From Methyloceanibacter sp. wino2 (lineage in GTDB: Bacteria > Pseudomonadota > Alphaproteobacteria > Rhizobiales > Methyloligellaceae): 64,000 nucleotides of DNA. The position numbers and the translations under genes are program-made. Within the stretch, counting starts at the first letter, position 1. The number at the start of each line of letters is the position of its first letter. The notes beneath the pieces were generated by a model that searched no databases, was not told where the DNA came from, and saw nothing but the letters and a program-made list of their open reading frames with translations. Positions 17,653 through 25,570 of the stretch are shown here, piece after piece. Location: assembly GCF_003071365.1 (NCBI RefSeq), contig NZ_CP028960.1, forward strand, positions 1,798,001 through 1,862,000. Reading direction: 5' to 3'.

Positions 17653-18351
17653 GTGGTGGATGAAGTCGAGAAAATTATCTCACGCCTGAACGGAATCGAT
17701 CCGGAGCGGCCGTATTTCGACCCGATTGTGGTTGAGGAAGCCGTGAGCCGACACGCACGGTTGATCGGCTTTCGGGACGTATCCTTCACCTGGGCCATGG
17801 GGCCGCAACAGGCCAACGACGAACTGTCCGGTATCGACTTCTCAAGTTCCGAATCCTGCCTGTGGGCGGACACCACGAAGTCCATGCGCGATCAGGCCTT
17901 GGCCGAACTCAGCGCAGACCCCGTGATCTCGGAGGCCTATCGCCAGGCGCAAGCCAACGCGGCCGACCGGATCGCCGATGCGTTGCATTTGGAGATATTC
18001 GCGTTGGCTCTGCGGAACCTGATTTCGGGCGACGCGGGCACGCGAGGATACAACGTAGCCTCGTTGGTCACGTCGGTGATGCGCGACGTGGTGGCGAACT
18101 CCAGTGTGGAGAGCGAGCGGCTGGAGGACCTCAACGAGGCCTATCTTCCGTTTGCGGACGCGCTGATGGCCGGGCTCGGTTCGTTTTGGATTGTCGGGCA
18201 GCGCTTCGTCTGCTTGCCGCTGCCGCGCCTCCGCCTCGAGGACGGCGCCCTGGTTTCCGACGGACGTCCTGCGGCCGTCTGGCCGAACGGGGAGGCTTAT
18301 GCCTTCCGCGAGGATGGCTTCTTCCCGGCCTTGCAGTCCGTCGAGTGGTAG
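17653..18351 (+). CDS. Hypothetical protein, soluble, DUF6745-like C-terminus
   Basis: I do not recognise a function. The GTG at 17653 follows GGGAGG by 8 nt and gives 232 aa; an ATG at 17629 is in frame. The protein is soluble and mixed alpha/beta. The C-terminal piece (LPLPRLRLEDGALVSDGRP, then AAVWPNGEAYAF) resembles the tryptophan/glycine repeat seen in DUF6745-like proteins, which is a guess. The preceding part is helical (residues 75-160). It stands alone, 46 bp before the small secreted protein gene, and the good codon bias supports it as real. Confidence 0.65.
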   Translation: MVDEVEKIISRLNGIDPERPYFDPIVVEEAVSRHARLIGFRDVSFTWAMGPQQANDELSGIDFSSSESCLWADTTKSMRDQALAELSADPVISEAYRQAQANAADRIADALHLEIFALALRNLISGDAGTRGYNVASLVTSVMRDVVANSSVESERLEDLNEAYLPFADALMAGLGSFWIVGQRFVCLPLPRLRLEDGALVSDGRPAAVWPNGEAYAFREDGFFPALQSVEW

Positions 18352-18397
18352 GCGGCCGGGGCTCGTCTCGACCCGGATTGGGTCCACGGAGGTGACG

Positions 18398-18739
18398 ATG
18401 CAACAAGCAGCCAAGACGCCATTCCTCTCACGGCGCGGTGCAGCCGCGCTGCTCACGGCGAGCGCTCTATTCGTCGTGCTGGTCGTGGCCTGCGCGGGCC
18501 CTGCGTCCGCGAAAATCCGCTGCAAGGGAATCTTCCAGGTCAACAAGACCGGATTGGTCTCGACCCAGATCTGCCGGGACCGCCAGATCGCACGGGTCGC
18601 GCGCAGCTACGGCTGGCGTGTTTCCGATGCGGAGGTGCGCAACAACCCGCTCAAGAAGGTGGAGATCTGCCAGGCGATGGGCGGCGACACCCGGCTGCAG
18701 GGCGCTTGCGGGGCCTATGGGCGGCAGAACCTTTGGTAA
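18398..18739 (+). CDS. Small secreted protein with four cysteines, function unknown
   Basis: A 113-aa protein with a perfect GGAGG box 6 nt before the ATG. Residues 1-40 form a signal peptide with a long hydrophobic core and an ASAK cleavage region. The mature part (about 72 aa) has cysteines in RCKG, QICRD, EICQAM and GACGAYG, which could form two disulfides. I recognise no domain. It ends 18 nt before the convergent gpmA stop. It is likely periplasmic or exported. Confidence 0.75.
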   Translation: MQQAAKTPFLSRRGAAALLTASALFVVLVVACAGPASAKIRCKGIFQVNKTGLVSTQICRDRQIARVARSYGWRVSDAEVRNNPLKKVEICQAMGGDTRLQGACGAYGRQNLW

Positions 18740-18757
18740 GCTGTCGGGGCCGGCCGG

Positions 18758-19501
18758 CTAGGCTGTCGAGCGCGCCGCCTTGGCCTTCGGCAGGCTATGG
18801 GCCTCTTGGCCGTCCTCCAGATAGAAGCTGCGGACCGTCCGCAGGCCATCGTCGAGGTCGTAGACCAGCGGCTTTCCGGTCGGCACTTCGAGGCTGGGGA
18901 TGTCCTCGTCGGAGATCCCGTCGAGATATTTGATGAGACCGCGCAGGCTGTTGCCATGGGCGGAGATCAGCGGCGTGCGTCCCTGCATCAGCAGCGGTTC
19001 CACCCGTTCCTGCCAAAACGGCAGAACCCGTGAAACCGTATCCTTCAGGCTTTCGGTCAGGGGTAGATGCCGCTCCGGCACGCCCTTGTATTTGGCTTGA
19101 TTGCCTGGATAGCGTGGATCGTCTTCCGTCAAAGCCGGCGGCTGGACGGCATAGCTCCGGCGCCAGATATGCAGCTGCTCGGCGCCGACCTCTTCCTTGA
19201 CCACGTCGCGCTCGCGGCCCTGAAGCGCACCGTAATGGCGCTCGTTGAGCCGCCAGTTGCGCTCCACGGGCAGCCAGGTCTTCTCCAACGCTTCAAGAAC
19301 GATCCAGAGCGTATGAATGGCGCGGTGCAGATAGGAGGTAAAGCATTGATCGAATTGAATATTATTCTCTCTCAGGAGCTCCGCGGCGTGCTTGGCCTCC
19401 TCGATGCCGTTGTCGCAAAGGTCGACATCGGTCCAGCCCGTGAAGATCGCATCGCGGTTCCAGACGCTTTGGCCGTGTCTCAGCAAGATCAGGCGCGGCA
19501 T
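18758..19501 (-). CDS. gpmA: 2,3-bisphosphoglycerate-dependent phosphoglycerate mutase
   Basis: This 247-aa glycolytic enzyme interconverts 3- and 2-phosphoglycerate through a phosphohistidine. The N-terminus LILLRHGQSVWN carries the catalytic histidine (His9); further signatures are FTGWTDVDL, RNWRLNERHYGALQG with the catalytic glutamate, and LISAHGNSLRGLIKYL with the second histidine. Length and order match the family throughout. An AGGAGG box lies 5 nt before the ATG. It is transcribed alone, convergent with the small secreted protein gene. Confidence 0.98.
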   Translation of the reverse strand: MPRLILLRHGQSVWNRDAIFTGWTDVDLCDNGIEEAKHAAELLRENNIQFDQCFTSYLHRAIHTLWIVLEALEKTWLPVERNWRLNERHYGALQGRERDVVKEEVGAEQLHIWRRSYAVQPPALTEDDPRYPGNQAKYKGVPERHLPLTESLKDTVSRVLPFWQERVEPLLMQGRTPLISAHGNSLRGLIKYLDGISDEDIPSLEVPTGKPLVYDLDDGLRTVRSFYLEDGQEAHSLPKAKAARSTA

Positions 19502-19729
19502 TGGGCTCCTCCTGCGAAATTATCCGCCGTGACGGTTTATGAGGCCGCAAGCCAAAGGGCAAGCTGGACATTCTTGCAGCCATTGTTGTGTCTGGCCGTT
19601 ATTTGCGCGTATTTCAAAGCCAATTTCCTCTTTGACGGCGGTATTTTGTCAGGTTTTCGCGGCCATTCCTGACGTGGCAGGAATCGCTGTAAACTGGCGT
19701 CCACCCCACCACACCTGCGGAGGAGCATT

Positions 19730-22057
19730 TTGCGGCTCATCTTCTCAATCCTGACGGCTATCGTTCTCCTGATCGCGGGCCTGATTTTCGTCGCCCCCAT
19801 GTTCATCTCCGCCGACGACGTGCGGAACGAACTGTTCGCGCGCGTCGAGCAGATGACCGGCTACCGGCTTCGGGTGAGCGGCTCACTGGACATCACCGTG
19901 TTTCCCACGCTCGCCCTCGTGGCCGAGGATGTCGGGATCGCGCAGCCTATGGCAGGCGGCGAAAAGGAGTTCGCAACAGCACAGGAGGTCCGGTTCGACC
20001 TGTCATGGACGGGGCTCCTGCAGGGCAACGCCCGCGTGCGCGAGGTGACCCTAGTCAATCCGGTCGTGGCCGTGCCGCAGGCCACAGCGTCTGCGCCTGC
20101 GCCGGCACAGACTGCGCAGCCGGCGCCACCCGCCGCGCAACCGGGTGCAGCACCGGCTGCACCAACTGCCCCTGCTGCCCCTGCTGCTCCTGCTGCTCCT
20201 GCGGCTCAAGGCGGACAGTCGGGCATGGCCGCGTTCGCCGAGCAGCTAAAGTCGATCTCTCTCGACAAGCTCGTCATCACGAACGGCACCGTGACGCTGC
20301 CCCCGTCCGGCGGGAAGCCCGGGACGAAGATCGAGAAGCTCAACCTCACGGCATCGCTGCCGGGATACGACGAGCCGATGAAGCTCGATACGTCCGCCGT
20401 GGTGGACGGCAAGGCCATGACGCTCGGTGCGGTGATCGGAAACTTCGGGCCGTTCCTGGGTGGTGCCACTGTGCCCGTGCGCATCAAGGCGAGCCTGCCC
20501 GGCACGCTTGATGATCCTGTGAGCTTGAGCGGAACCGCGTCCTACAAGAACGAGACGCTGACACTGCCCCAGTTCAGCGCCAAGTCCGGGAACAAGACGT
20601 TGTCGGGCTCGGCTCTCTACAAGGATGGCGCGGCGACGCTCAGCCAGCTCACCGGCACGATGGGCCGCGATACCTTCGCGGGCACCGTGCAATACAAGGA
20701 CAACGTCGTGACCATCAACCCGTTGCGGGCGAATGTGCGCGGCACGGTTCTCGCCGGCCAGGTTCAGGCGAGTCTCGCGAACAAGGTGCCCTATGTCGTG
20801 GCTGCCTTCGGCGCCAAGACGATCGACATCAACGCGATGACGGGGAGCAAGAAGTCCTCGCCGAAAAAATCCAAGAGCGCGAACGCCGGCGCGAAGAAGC
20901 AAGGCGGCGGAGGCAAGCGCGCAGGCGGCAGTGGTTGGAGCAATGACAAGATCGACTTCTCGATCCTGAGATCGGTCAACGGCAAAGTTAATCTGCGTGC
21001 GGAGCAACTTGTCTACGACAACGTCAAGATTTCTCCCGTCTCTCTCCAGGTCACGCTCAACGGCGGCAAGCTCAATGCGAACCTCGCGCAGTTTGGCCTC
21101 TACGGTGGGGCGGGCAACGCAACCGTGGCCGTCGATGCCAGCGGGAAACAGCCGACACAGCGGGTGAATGCGTCTTTGAAGAATTTCGACGGGCGCACGT
21201 TCCTCAACGACGCCGCGAGCCTCGACTCTATCGAAGGTAAGGGTACCGTGTCGCTCAATGTCGCCGCCGCGGGGTCCAGTCAGCGGGCGATGGTCGGCTC
21301 GCTCGGCGGCAAGGCGAGCGTCGAGTTCAAGAACGGCGCCATTCGCGGCATCAACGTCGCAAAGATGATCCGCAATCTTGGGCAGGGCGCCATCAACGGT
21401 TGGCAGGGCGGTGCGGCCGAGAAGACGGATTTCGCATCGCTCGGGGCGAGCTTCCAGATCAACAAGGGCGTCGCCGTGACGAAGGACATTCACCTCGTCG
21501 GGCCGCTCGTGACGGTGAACGGCGGTGGCAGGGTCAACCTCCCGCTCCAGCAGCTGAACCTTCGTGTCGATCCGCAACTGGTGGCCTCGTTGCAGGGTCA
21601 GGGGCGCAGCCAGGAGATGACGGGTCTCGGCGTGCCGGTCATGATTGTCGGGCCTTGGGCGAACCCCAAGATCTACCCCGACATCAAGGGCATTCTCGAG
21701 AACCCGGCCGAGGCCATCGCGCGCTACAAGCAATTCGGCAAGGATCTCAAGAATCTCCCGGGCGGATTGGGCGGCGCAGCCGGTTCGCTGGACGGTGTCG
21801 TCAAGGACGGCAAGATCGACAAGGACAAGCTCATCGAAGGCATTGGCGGGCTGATCGGCGGTGGCAGCGCCGCGCAGCAAAACAATGCCGGTACTGCGTC
21901 GGGCGCCACGGCGGCCCCCGATGCCACCACGCAGTCCCAGCCCCAGACCAAAAAGAAGGCGCAGAACAACAAGAAGAAGAAACAGAACCAAAATCAGAAG
22001 CTGAAGGCCGAGGATGTCGGGAAACAGCTCCTGAACAATTGGCTGTCCGGGCAATAG
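19730..22057 (+). CDS. AsmA family inner-membrane-anchored protein
   Basis: A 775-aa AsmA-like protein of the bridge-like lipid-transport/envelope-biogenesis group. The TTG start at 19730 follows GGAGGAG by 5 nt. One N-terminal membrane segment (about residues 2-25) is followed by the AsmA N-terminal domain (DVRNELFARVEQMTGYRL, VSGSLDITVFPTL), a low-complexity Ala/Pro linker (about 118-165, from DNA rich in CTGCTCCTG-like words), a long periplasmic beta-rich region and the AsmA_2 C-terminal motif (GVPVMIVGPWANPKIYPD). The last 50 residues are rich in Lys, Asn and Gln. Family assignment is firm; the exact role is not known. Confidence 0.93.
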   Translation: MRLIFSILTAIVLLIAGLIFVAPMFISADDVRNELFARVEQMTGYRLRVSGSLDITVFPTLALVAEDVGIAQPMAGGEKEFATAQEVRFDLSWTGLLQGNARVREVTLVNPVVAVPQATASAPAPAQTAQPAPPAAQPGAAPAAPTAPAAPAAPAAPAAQGGQSGMAAFAEQLKSISLDKLVITNGTVTLPPSGGKPGTKIEKLNLTASLPGYDEPMKLDTSAVVDGKAMTLGAVIGNFGPFLGGATVPVRIKASLPGTLDDPVSLSGTASYKNETLTLPQFSAKSGNKTLSGSALYKDGAATLSQLTGTMGRDTFAGTVQYKDNVVTINPLRANVRGTVLAGQVQASLANKVPYVVAAFGAKTIDINAMTGSKKSSPKKSKSANAGAKKQGGGGKRAGGSGWSNDKIDFSILRSVNGKVNLRAEQLVYDNVKISPVSLQVTLNGGKLNANLAQFGLYGGAGNATVAVDASGKQPTQRVNASLKNFDGRTFLNDAASLDSIEGKGTVSLNVAAAGSSQRAMVGSLGGKASVEFKNGAIRGINVAKMIRNLGQGAINGWQGGAAEKTDFASLGASFQINKGVAVTKDIHLVGPLVTVNGGGRVNLPLQQLNLRVDPQLVASLQGQGRSQEMTGLGVPVMIVGPWANPKIYPDIKGILENPAEAIARYKQFGKDLKNLPGGLGGAAGSLDGVVKDGKIDKDKLIEGIGGLIGGGSAAQQNNAGTASGATAAPDATTQSQPQTKKKAQNNKKKKQNQNQKLKAEDVGKQLLNNWLSGQ

Positions 22058-22122
22058 GCGTGTGACGCATTGCCTCCGGGCCGCCGTTTGACAATCGTTG
22101 GACGCGCGATAGGCTCAAGGTC

Positions 22123-22608
22123 ATGCAATCGCTTCTCGAAGTCTGTCAGGGTACACCGCTGGCTGAGGTTCCGGCGGGTGAGGTGTTGCTGACCGAGGGC
22201 ACGACGTCGGGACAGCTCTTCGTTCTGAAGCACGGTGAGGTCGAAGTCTTGCGCGGCGAGACGCAAGTGGCGGTCGTGGACGAACCGGGCGCCCTATTCG
22301 GCGAGATGTCCGTTCTCCTGCAGCGACCCCACACGGCGACCGTTCGCACCATGACGCCTTGCACCCTTTTCGTCTTCGACGATGCCGCGAGCTTCCTCCG
22401 GTCGCGGCCGGAGATCGCGTTTCACGTGGCGCGGCTCCTCGCGAGCAGGCTGAACTCAGCGACCTGCTATTTGGCCGACATCAAGCAACAGTTCGAAGAC
22501 CGCGCGGACCATCTCAGCATGGTCGGCGAGGTGCTCGACACGCTGATGCACACGCACGAAAGAGAATTCAGCCCTGGTCCGGAGCGGGGATCGGATCCCC
22601 GTCTTTGA
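22123..22608 (+). CDS. Cyclic nucleotide-binding domain protein without HTH
   Basis: A 161-aa protein made of one cNMP_binding (Crp/Fnr sensor) domain: GQLFVLKHGEVEVLRG, and a phosphate-binding cassette GEMSVLLQRPHTATV in which the usual Arg-Ala pair is replaced by His-Thr. A helical extension follows, with no DNA-binding helix-turn-helix. So it may sense a nucleotide or merely keep the fold, acting through protein contacts. The last 41 nt overlap the end of the convergent metallophosphoesterase gene. Start ATG at 22123 is the first in the domain frame. Confidence 0.85.
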   Translation: MQSLLEVCQGTPLAEVPAGEVLLTEGTTSGQLFVLKHGEVEVLRGETQVAVVDEPGALFGEMSVLLQRPHTATVRTMTPCTLFVFDDAASFLRSRPEIAFHVARLLASRLNSATCYLADIKQQFEDRADHLSMVGEVLDTLMHTHEREFSPGPERGSDPRL

Positions 22609-23374
22609 GCCAATCGGGGAGGGCGCTGAGGTTTGGGACCGGACGCGCCAAGTCTTCCGTCAGACGGACATGCTGGGTTCCCGCCGCAGAGAACCAGATC
22701 GCTTCCTGCTCGTCGGTGTCCATGATGACGTGAGCGGGCGGCGCTCCCAAATAATGGCCCGTGTTGAAGACCCAGGTCGCGCCCACCCGATCCACCCATG
22801 AGCCCTCCGCCACATAAGGCGCTTCGTGCACGTGGCCGCACATGACGATGTCCGGCTGGTACTCGTCGATCCAGCGCAGCAGCGCATCGTCTCCGAAATA
22901 CCGTTGACCGCTCCAGGCGATCGGCGATTTCGACGGGGGCGCATGATAGATCCAAATCCAACGGCCCTGGCGCTCCTTGGCCGCCTTCTCCAACTGTCGG
23001 CCGATCTCGGCCTGTGACACGGGACCGTCCCACCAGGGGCAGGCGGTGAACAGGATGTCGCCGATACGCGTCGACTCGCCATCCGACAGAACACCGTCCT
23101 TGCGGCGCCCCGTCAGCCAGCGCGCCGTCCATTCGCCCGCCTCGTTCTTTGAATCGAGGTCGTGATTGCCCGAACAGACGAGAAGCTTGGTTTTGGCGCG
23201 AATGCGGTCGAAGTATTTGCGAACGACGGTGGCCTGCGCACGACCGTCCACAAGCGAGGCCAGATCGAGATGGTCGCCGGCCATGACCACGACGTCGAAA
23301 TCGCCCGCGACGCCGACGACCCAGTCGAACAGCGGCAGCGAATAGTGCAGGTCGGAGACCAGGAGCAGGCGCAT
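22568..23374 (-). CDS. Calcineurin-like metallophosphoesterase
   Basis: A 268-aa cytoplasmic phosphoesterase with the full metal-binding series: SDLHYSL at the N-terminus, MAGDHLDL, CSGNHDLD, the His of IYHAPPSK and CGHVHEAP. The substrate (phosphoprotein, nucleotide or cyclic nucleotide) cannot be read from sequence. The 3' end overlaps the 3' end of the cyclic-nucleotide-binding protein by 41 nt. The two are convergent, so they are not an operon, although a cyclic-nucleotide link is conceivable. Confidence 0.92.
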   Translation of the reverse strand: MRLLLVSDLHYSLPLFDWVVGVAGDFDVVVMAGDHLDLASLVDGRAQATVVRKYFDRIRAKTKLLVCSGNHDLDSKNEAGEWTARWLTGRRKDGVLSDGESTRIGDILFTACPWWDGPVSQAEIGRQLEKAAKERQGRWIWIYHAPPSKSPIAWSGQRYFGDDALLRWIDEYQPDIVMCGHVHEAPYVAEGSWVDRVGATWVFNTGHYLGAPPAHVIMDTDEQEAIWFSAAGTQHVRLTEDLARPVPNLSALPDWLKDGDPIPAPDQG

Positions 23375-24025
23375 CGCGTTTCCACCGTCAATAGTTTGCT
23401 CACCTTGTTCGCAGGTTCCCCGTGCAAATCGGAGAATCGGCGCCGTCGTGAACCGTTCTTTTGGGGTGCCCCGGTTAGACCTGCATCATCGCTCGCAAGG
23501 CCCCAACGGCACCAATGATCAGCATACGATGATGCACAACCTGATGACACCCTTCTACGGGCGCAAGCGCTTCCTGAGGCGGCGGCGTCCGATCTGCTTC
23601 CGGACGGTGGCCCGGCGCTACCAGCTCGCAGAACTGTTCGGCCTGACGGGTGCGATTGCCCTGATCTGGATTGGCACGCAACTCGACAACCGCTTGTCGA
23701 CCGTCCCCGTGCCTGAAGTCCCAAGCGTCGAGTCCGCAAGCGTCGACCTCATCATCGGCGTTCCCGTCGGTCAGCACCGCTCGCTATAGCGCGTAGCGAT
23801 GGCGGCGTGTGCTGCCCCAAAATGCTACCTACGCATCTCTGTGCAATTACGCGCCATCCGCACGCGCCTTGCGCAATCCTTTCCTGACTCTGCTTAAGCA
23901 GACGGCATTCGCCGTCGCTGCGACGTTTTGCCTGCGCGTCAATTCACAAACCGGTTCTGAAGTCGGAACACGGCACGCAAAATTACGTTGGTCTCAGGGT
24001 TGGGATTCTCATCCGAGAGGTCAGG
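23375..24025. other. 651-bp region with at most one doubtful small gene
   Basis: The region lies between the divergent metallophosphoesterase and mdoG. It contains one possible short ORF (23529-23789), otherwise nothing I can name. The stretch 23800-24025 upstream of mdoG should hold its promoter; no clear -35/-10 pair or riboswitch is visible. Confidence 0.5.
23529..23789 (+). CDS. Possible small membrane protein
   Basis: An 86-codon frame with a very basic N-terminus (GRKRFLRRRRP) followed by one hydrophobic segment (LFGLTGAIALIWIGTQL), which follows the positive-inside rule. There is no clear ribosome-binding site before 23529 or the next ATG at 23544, and no recognised domain. It may be a real single-pass protein or chance. 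Confidence 0.3.
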   Translation: MMHNLMTPFYGRKRFLRRRRPICFRTVARRYQLAELFGLTGAIALIWIGTQLDNRLSTVPVPEVPSVESASVDLIIGVPVGQHRSL

Positions 24026-25567
24026 ATGAACCGTCGCGAGTTTCTTGTTGCTGGCGGAGGCAGTGCGCTGAGCGCCATCGCGCCGGGCATTGCCGGTCCG
24101 GCTTGGGCCCAGGAAGGCGGCCGGTCCTTCAATCGTGACGAGATCGTTGCGCGCGCCGAAGCTCTTGCTGCGCGTCCCTACCAGCGTCCCGAACGGGTCG
24201 GCGATCCCTTCCGCGCGCTCGGATATGATCAGTACCGTGACATTCAATTCCGGCCGGAACGCGCGATTTGGTCGGACGACAAGCGCGGCTTTGCCCTTGA
24301 GCTGCTCCACAGCGGGTTCATTTACGACACGCCGGTCGACGTTCATCTCGTCGAGAACGGTGTCGAAGTGCCGGTGCGCTACGATCCGTCCCTGTTTGCC
24401 TTCGGGAAGAATGAACTGCCCCCTCACCCCGGGGCGCGTCTCTTCAGCGGCATTCGCCTGCGCTATCCGATCAACACGCCCGGCTATCTCGATGAAGTCG
24501 CCGTCTTTCAGGGCGGCAGCTATTTCCGGTCCGTCGGCGAAGGACAGGTCTATGGCGTGTCGGCCCGGGGGCTGGCGATCGATACGGGAGAGCCGCAAGG
24601 CGAAGAGTTTCCGATCTTTCGGTCATTCTGGATCGAACGTCCGATTATTGGCGCGCGAACCGCGACGGTGCATGCCTTGCTCGATAGCCCACGCGTCGCC
24701 GGTGCCTACACCTTCCATATCATGCCGGGGCACTCCACCTTGATGGATGTGGACGCGACGCTGTTCGCCCGCGCGGAGATCGGCCATCTGGGTCTTGCGC
24801 CGCTCACCAGCATGTATCTGTTTGGTTCCATGGAAAGGCCGCGCTTTCCGGATTATCGCGATGCTGTCCACGATTCCGACACGCTGACCGTCGCCGAGGC
24901 GGGCGGCAATTGGGTGGTGCGGCCGCTCGCAAATCCCAAGACGCTCCAGATGAGCGCGTTCGCGGCCAACGATGTAAAGGGCTTCGGCTTGCAGCAGCGG
25001 TCGGTGCGCTACACCGATTTCAAGGATCTCGAAGCGAAGTACGAGCTGCGGCCGAGCATTTGGGTTGCGCCGCGCAAGGGCTGGGGCGAGGGCGTGGTGG
25101 AACTCGTCGAGATTCCGTCCGACAGGGAGTTCAACGACAACATCGTTGCCTTTTGGCGGCCGTCCCGTGTGCTCAAGCCGGGCGCTCCGTTGCACTACGC
25201 CTATGCCTTGCGTTGGGGCCGGCCCATGACCGAGAGCGCCCTTGCACGCGTGAAGGAAACCAATGGCGGGTTGACGCTCGACCGCAGCCGGCAGCTTTTC
25301 GTCGTGGACTTCGTGGCGCCGTTGGATGTGGAGACGCCAGGAGGCCGCAAGGGCGCGGACTATTTTCCAGACGAGGTCAAGCCAAACGTCTGGGCGAGTG
25401 CCGGCGAGGTCGCCAACGTCGTCGGCTACCCCAACCGCGCCACGGGTGGGTATCGGGCGAGCTTCGAGCTGGACACGAGCGGGGTCGACCTGAGCGAGCT
25501 TCGGCTCGCGCTGAAGCATGATGATGCGGTCGTCAGCGAGACCTGGCTCTACCGGTGGACGGCCTGA
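24026..25567 (+). CDS. mdoG: Periplasmic glucan biosynthesis protein (MdoG/OpgG-OpgD family)
   Basis: A 513-aa periplasmic protein needed to make osmoregulated periplasmic glucans. Its N-terminus is a twin-arginine signal (MNRREFLVAGGGSALS), cleaved near GPAWA-Q; a Tat signal is typical of OpgD, whereas the position next to mdoH is typical of OpgG, so the paralogue name is uncertain. Core motifs include YDQYRDIQFRPERAIW, GFIYDTPVDVHLVENG, SVGEGQVYGVSARGLAIDT and RYTDFKDLEAKYELRPS. The downstream mdoH starts 4 nt after the stop, forming an operon. Confidence 0.95.
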   Translation: MNRREFLVAGGGSALSAIAPGIAGPAWAQEGGRSFNRDEIVARAEALAARPYQRPERVGDPFRALGYDQYRDIQFRPERAIWSDDKRGFALELLHSGFIYDTPVDVHLVENGVEVPVRYDPSLFAFGKNELPPHPGARLFSGIRLRYPINTPGYLDEVAVFQGGSYFRSVGEGQVYGVSARGLAIDTGEPQGEEFPIFRSFWIERPIIGARTATVHALLDSPRVAGAYTFHIMPGHSTLMDVDATLFARAEIGHLGLAPLTSMYLFGSMERPRFPDYRDAVHDSDTLTVAEAGGNWVVRPLANPKTLQMSAFAANDVKGFGLQQRSVRYTDFKDLEAKYELRPSIWVAPRKGWGEGVVELVEIPSDREFNDNIVAFWRPSRVLKPGAPLHYAYALRWGRPMTESALARVKETNGGLTLDRSRQLFVVDFVAPLDVETPGGRKGADYFPDEVKPNVWASAGEVANVVGYPNRATGGYRASFELDTSGVDLSELRLALKHDDAVVSETWLYRWTA

Positions 25568-25570
25568 GCC

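Noticed and set aside
20083-20217. CTG/CCT-rich triplet run as a microsatellite
   Set aside because: The units are irregular and it codes a plain Ala/Pro linker in the AsmA protein.
20246-22054. A 602-aa open frame antisense to the AsmA-family gene
   Set aside because: The sense strand codes a clear AsmA protein with ribosome site; the antisense frame is a high-GC shadow.
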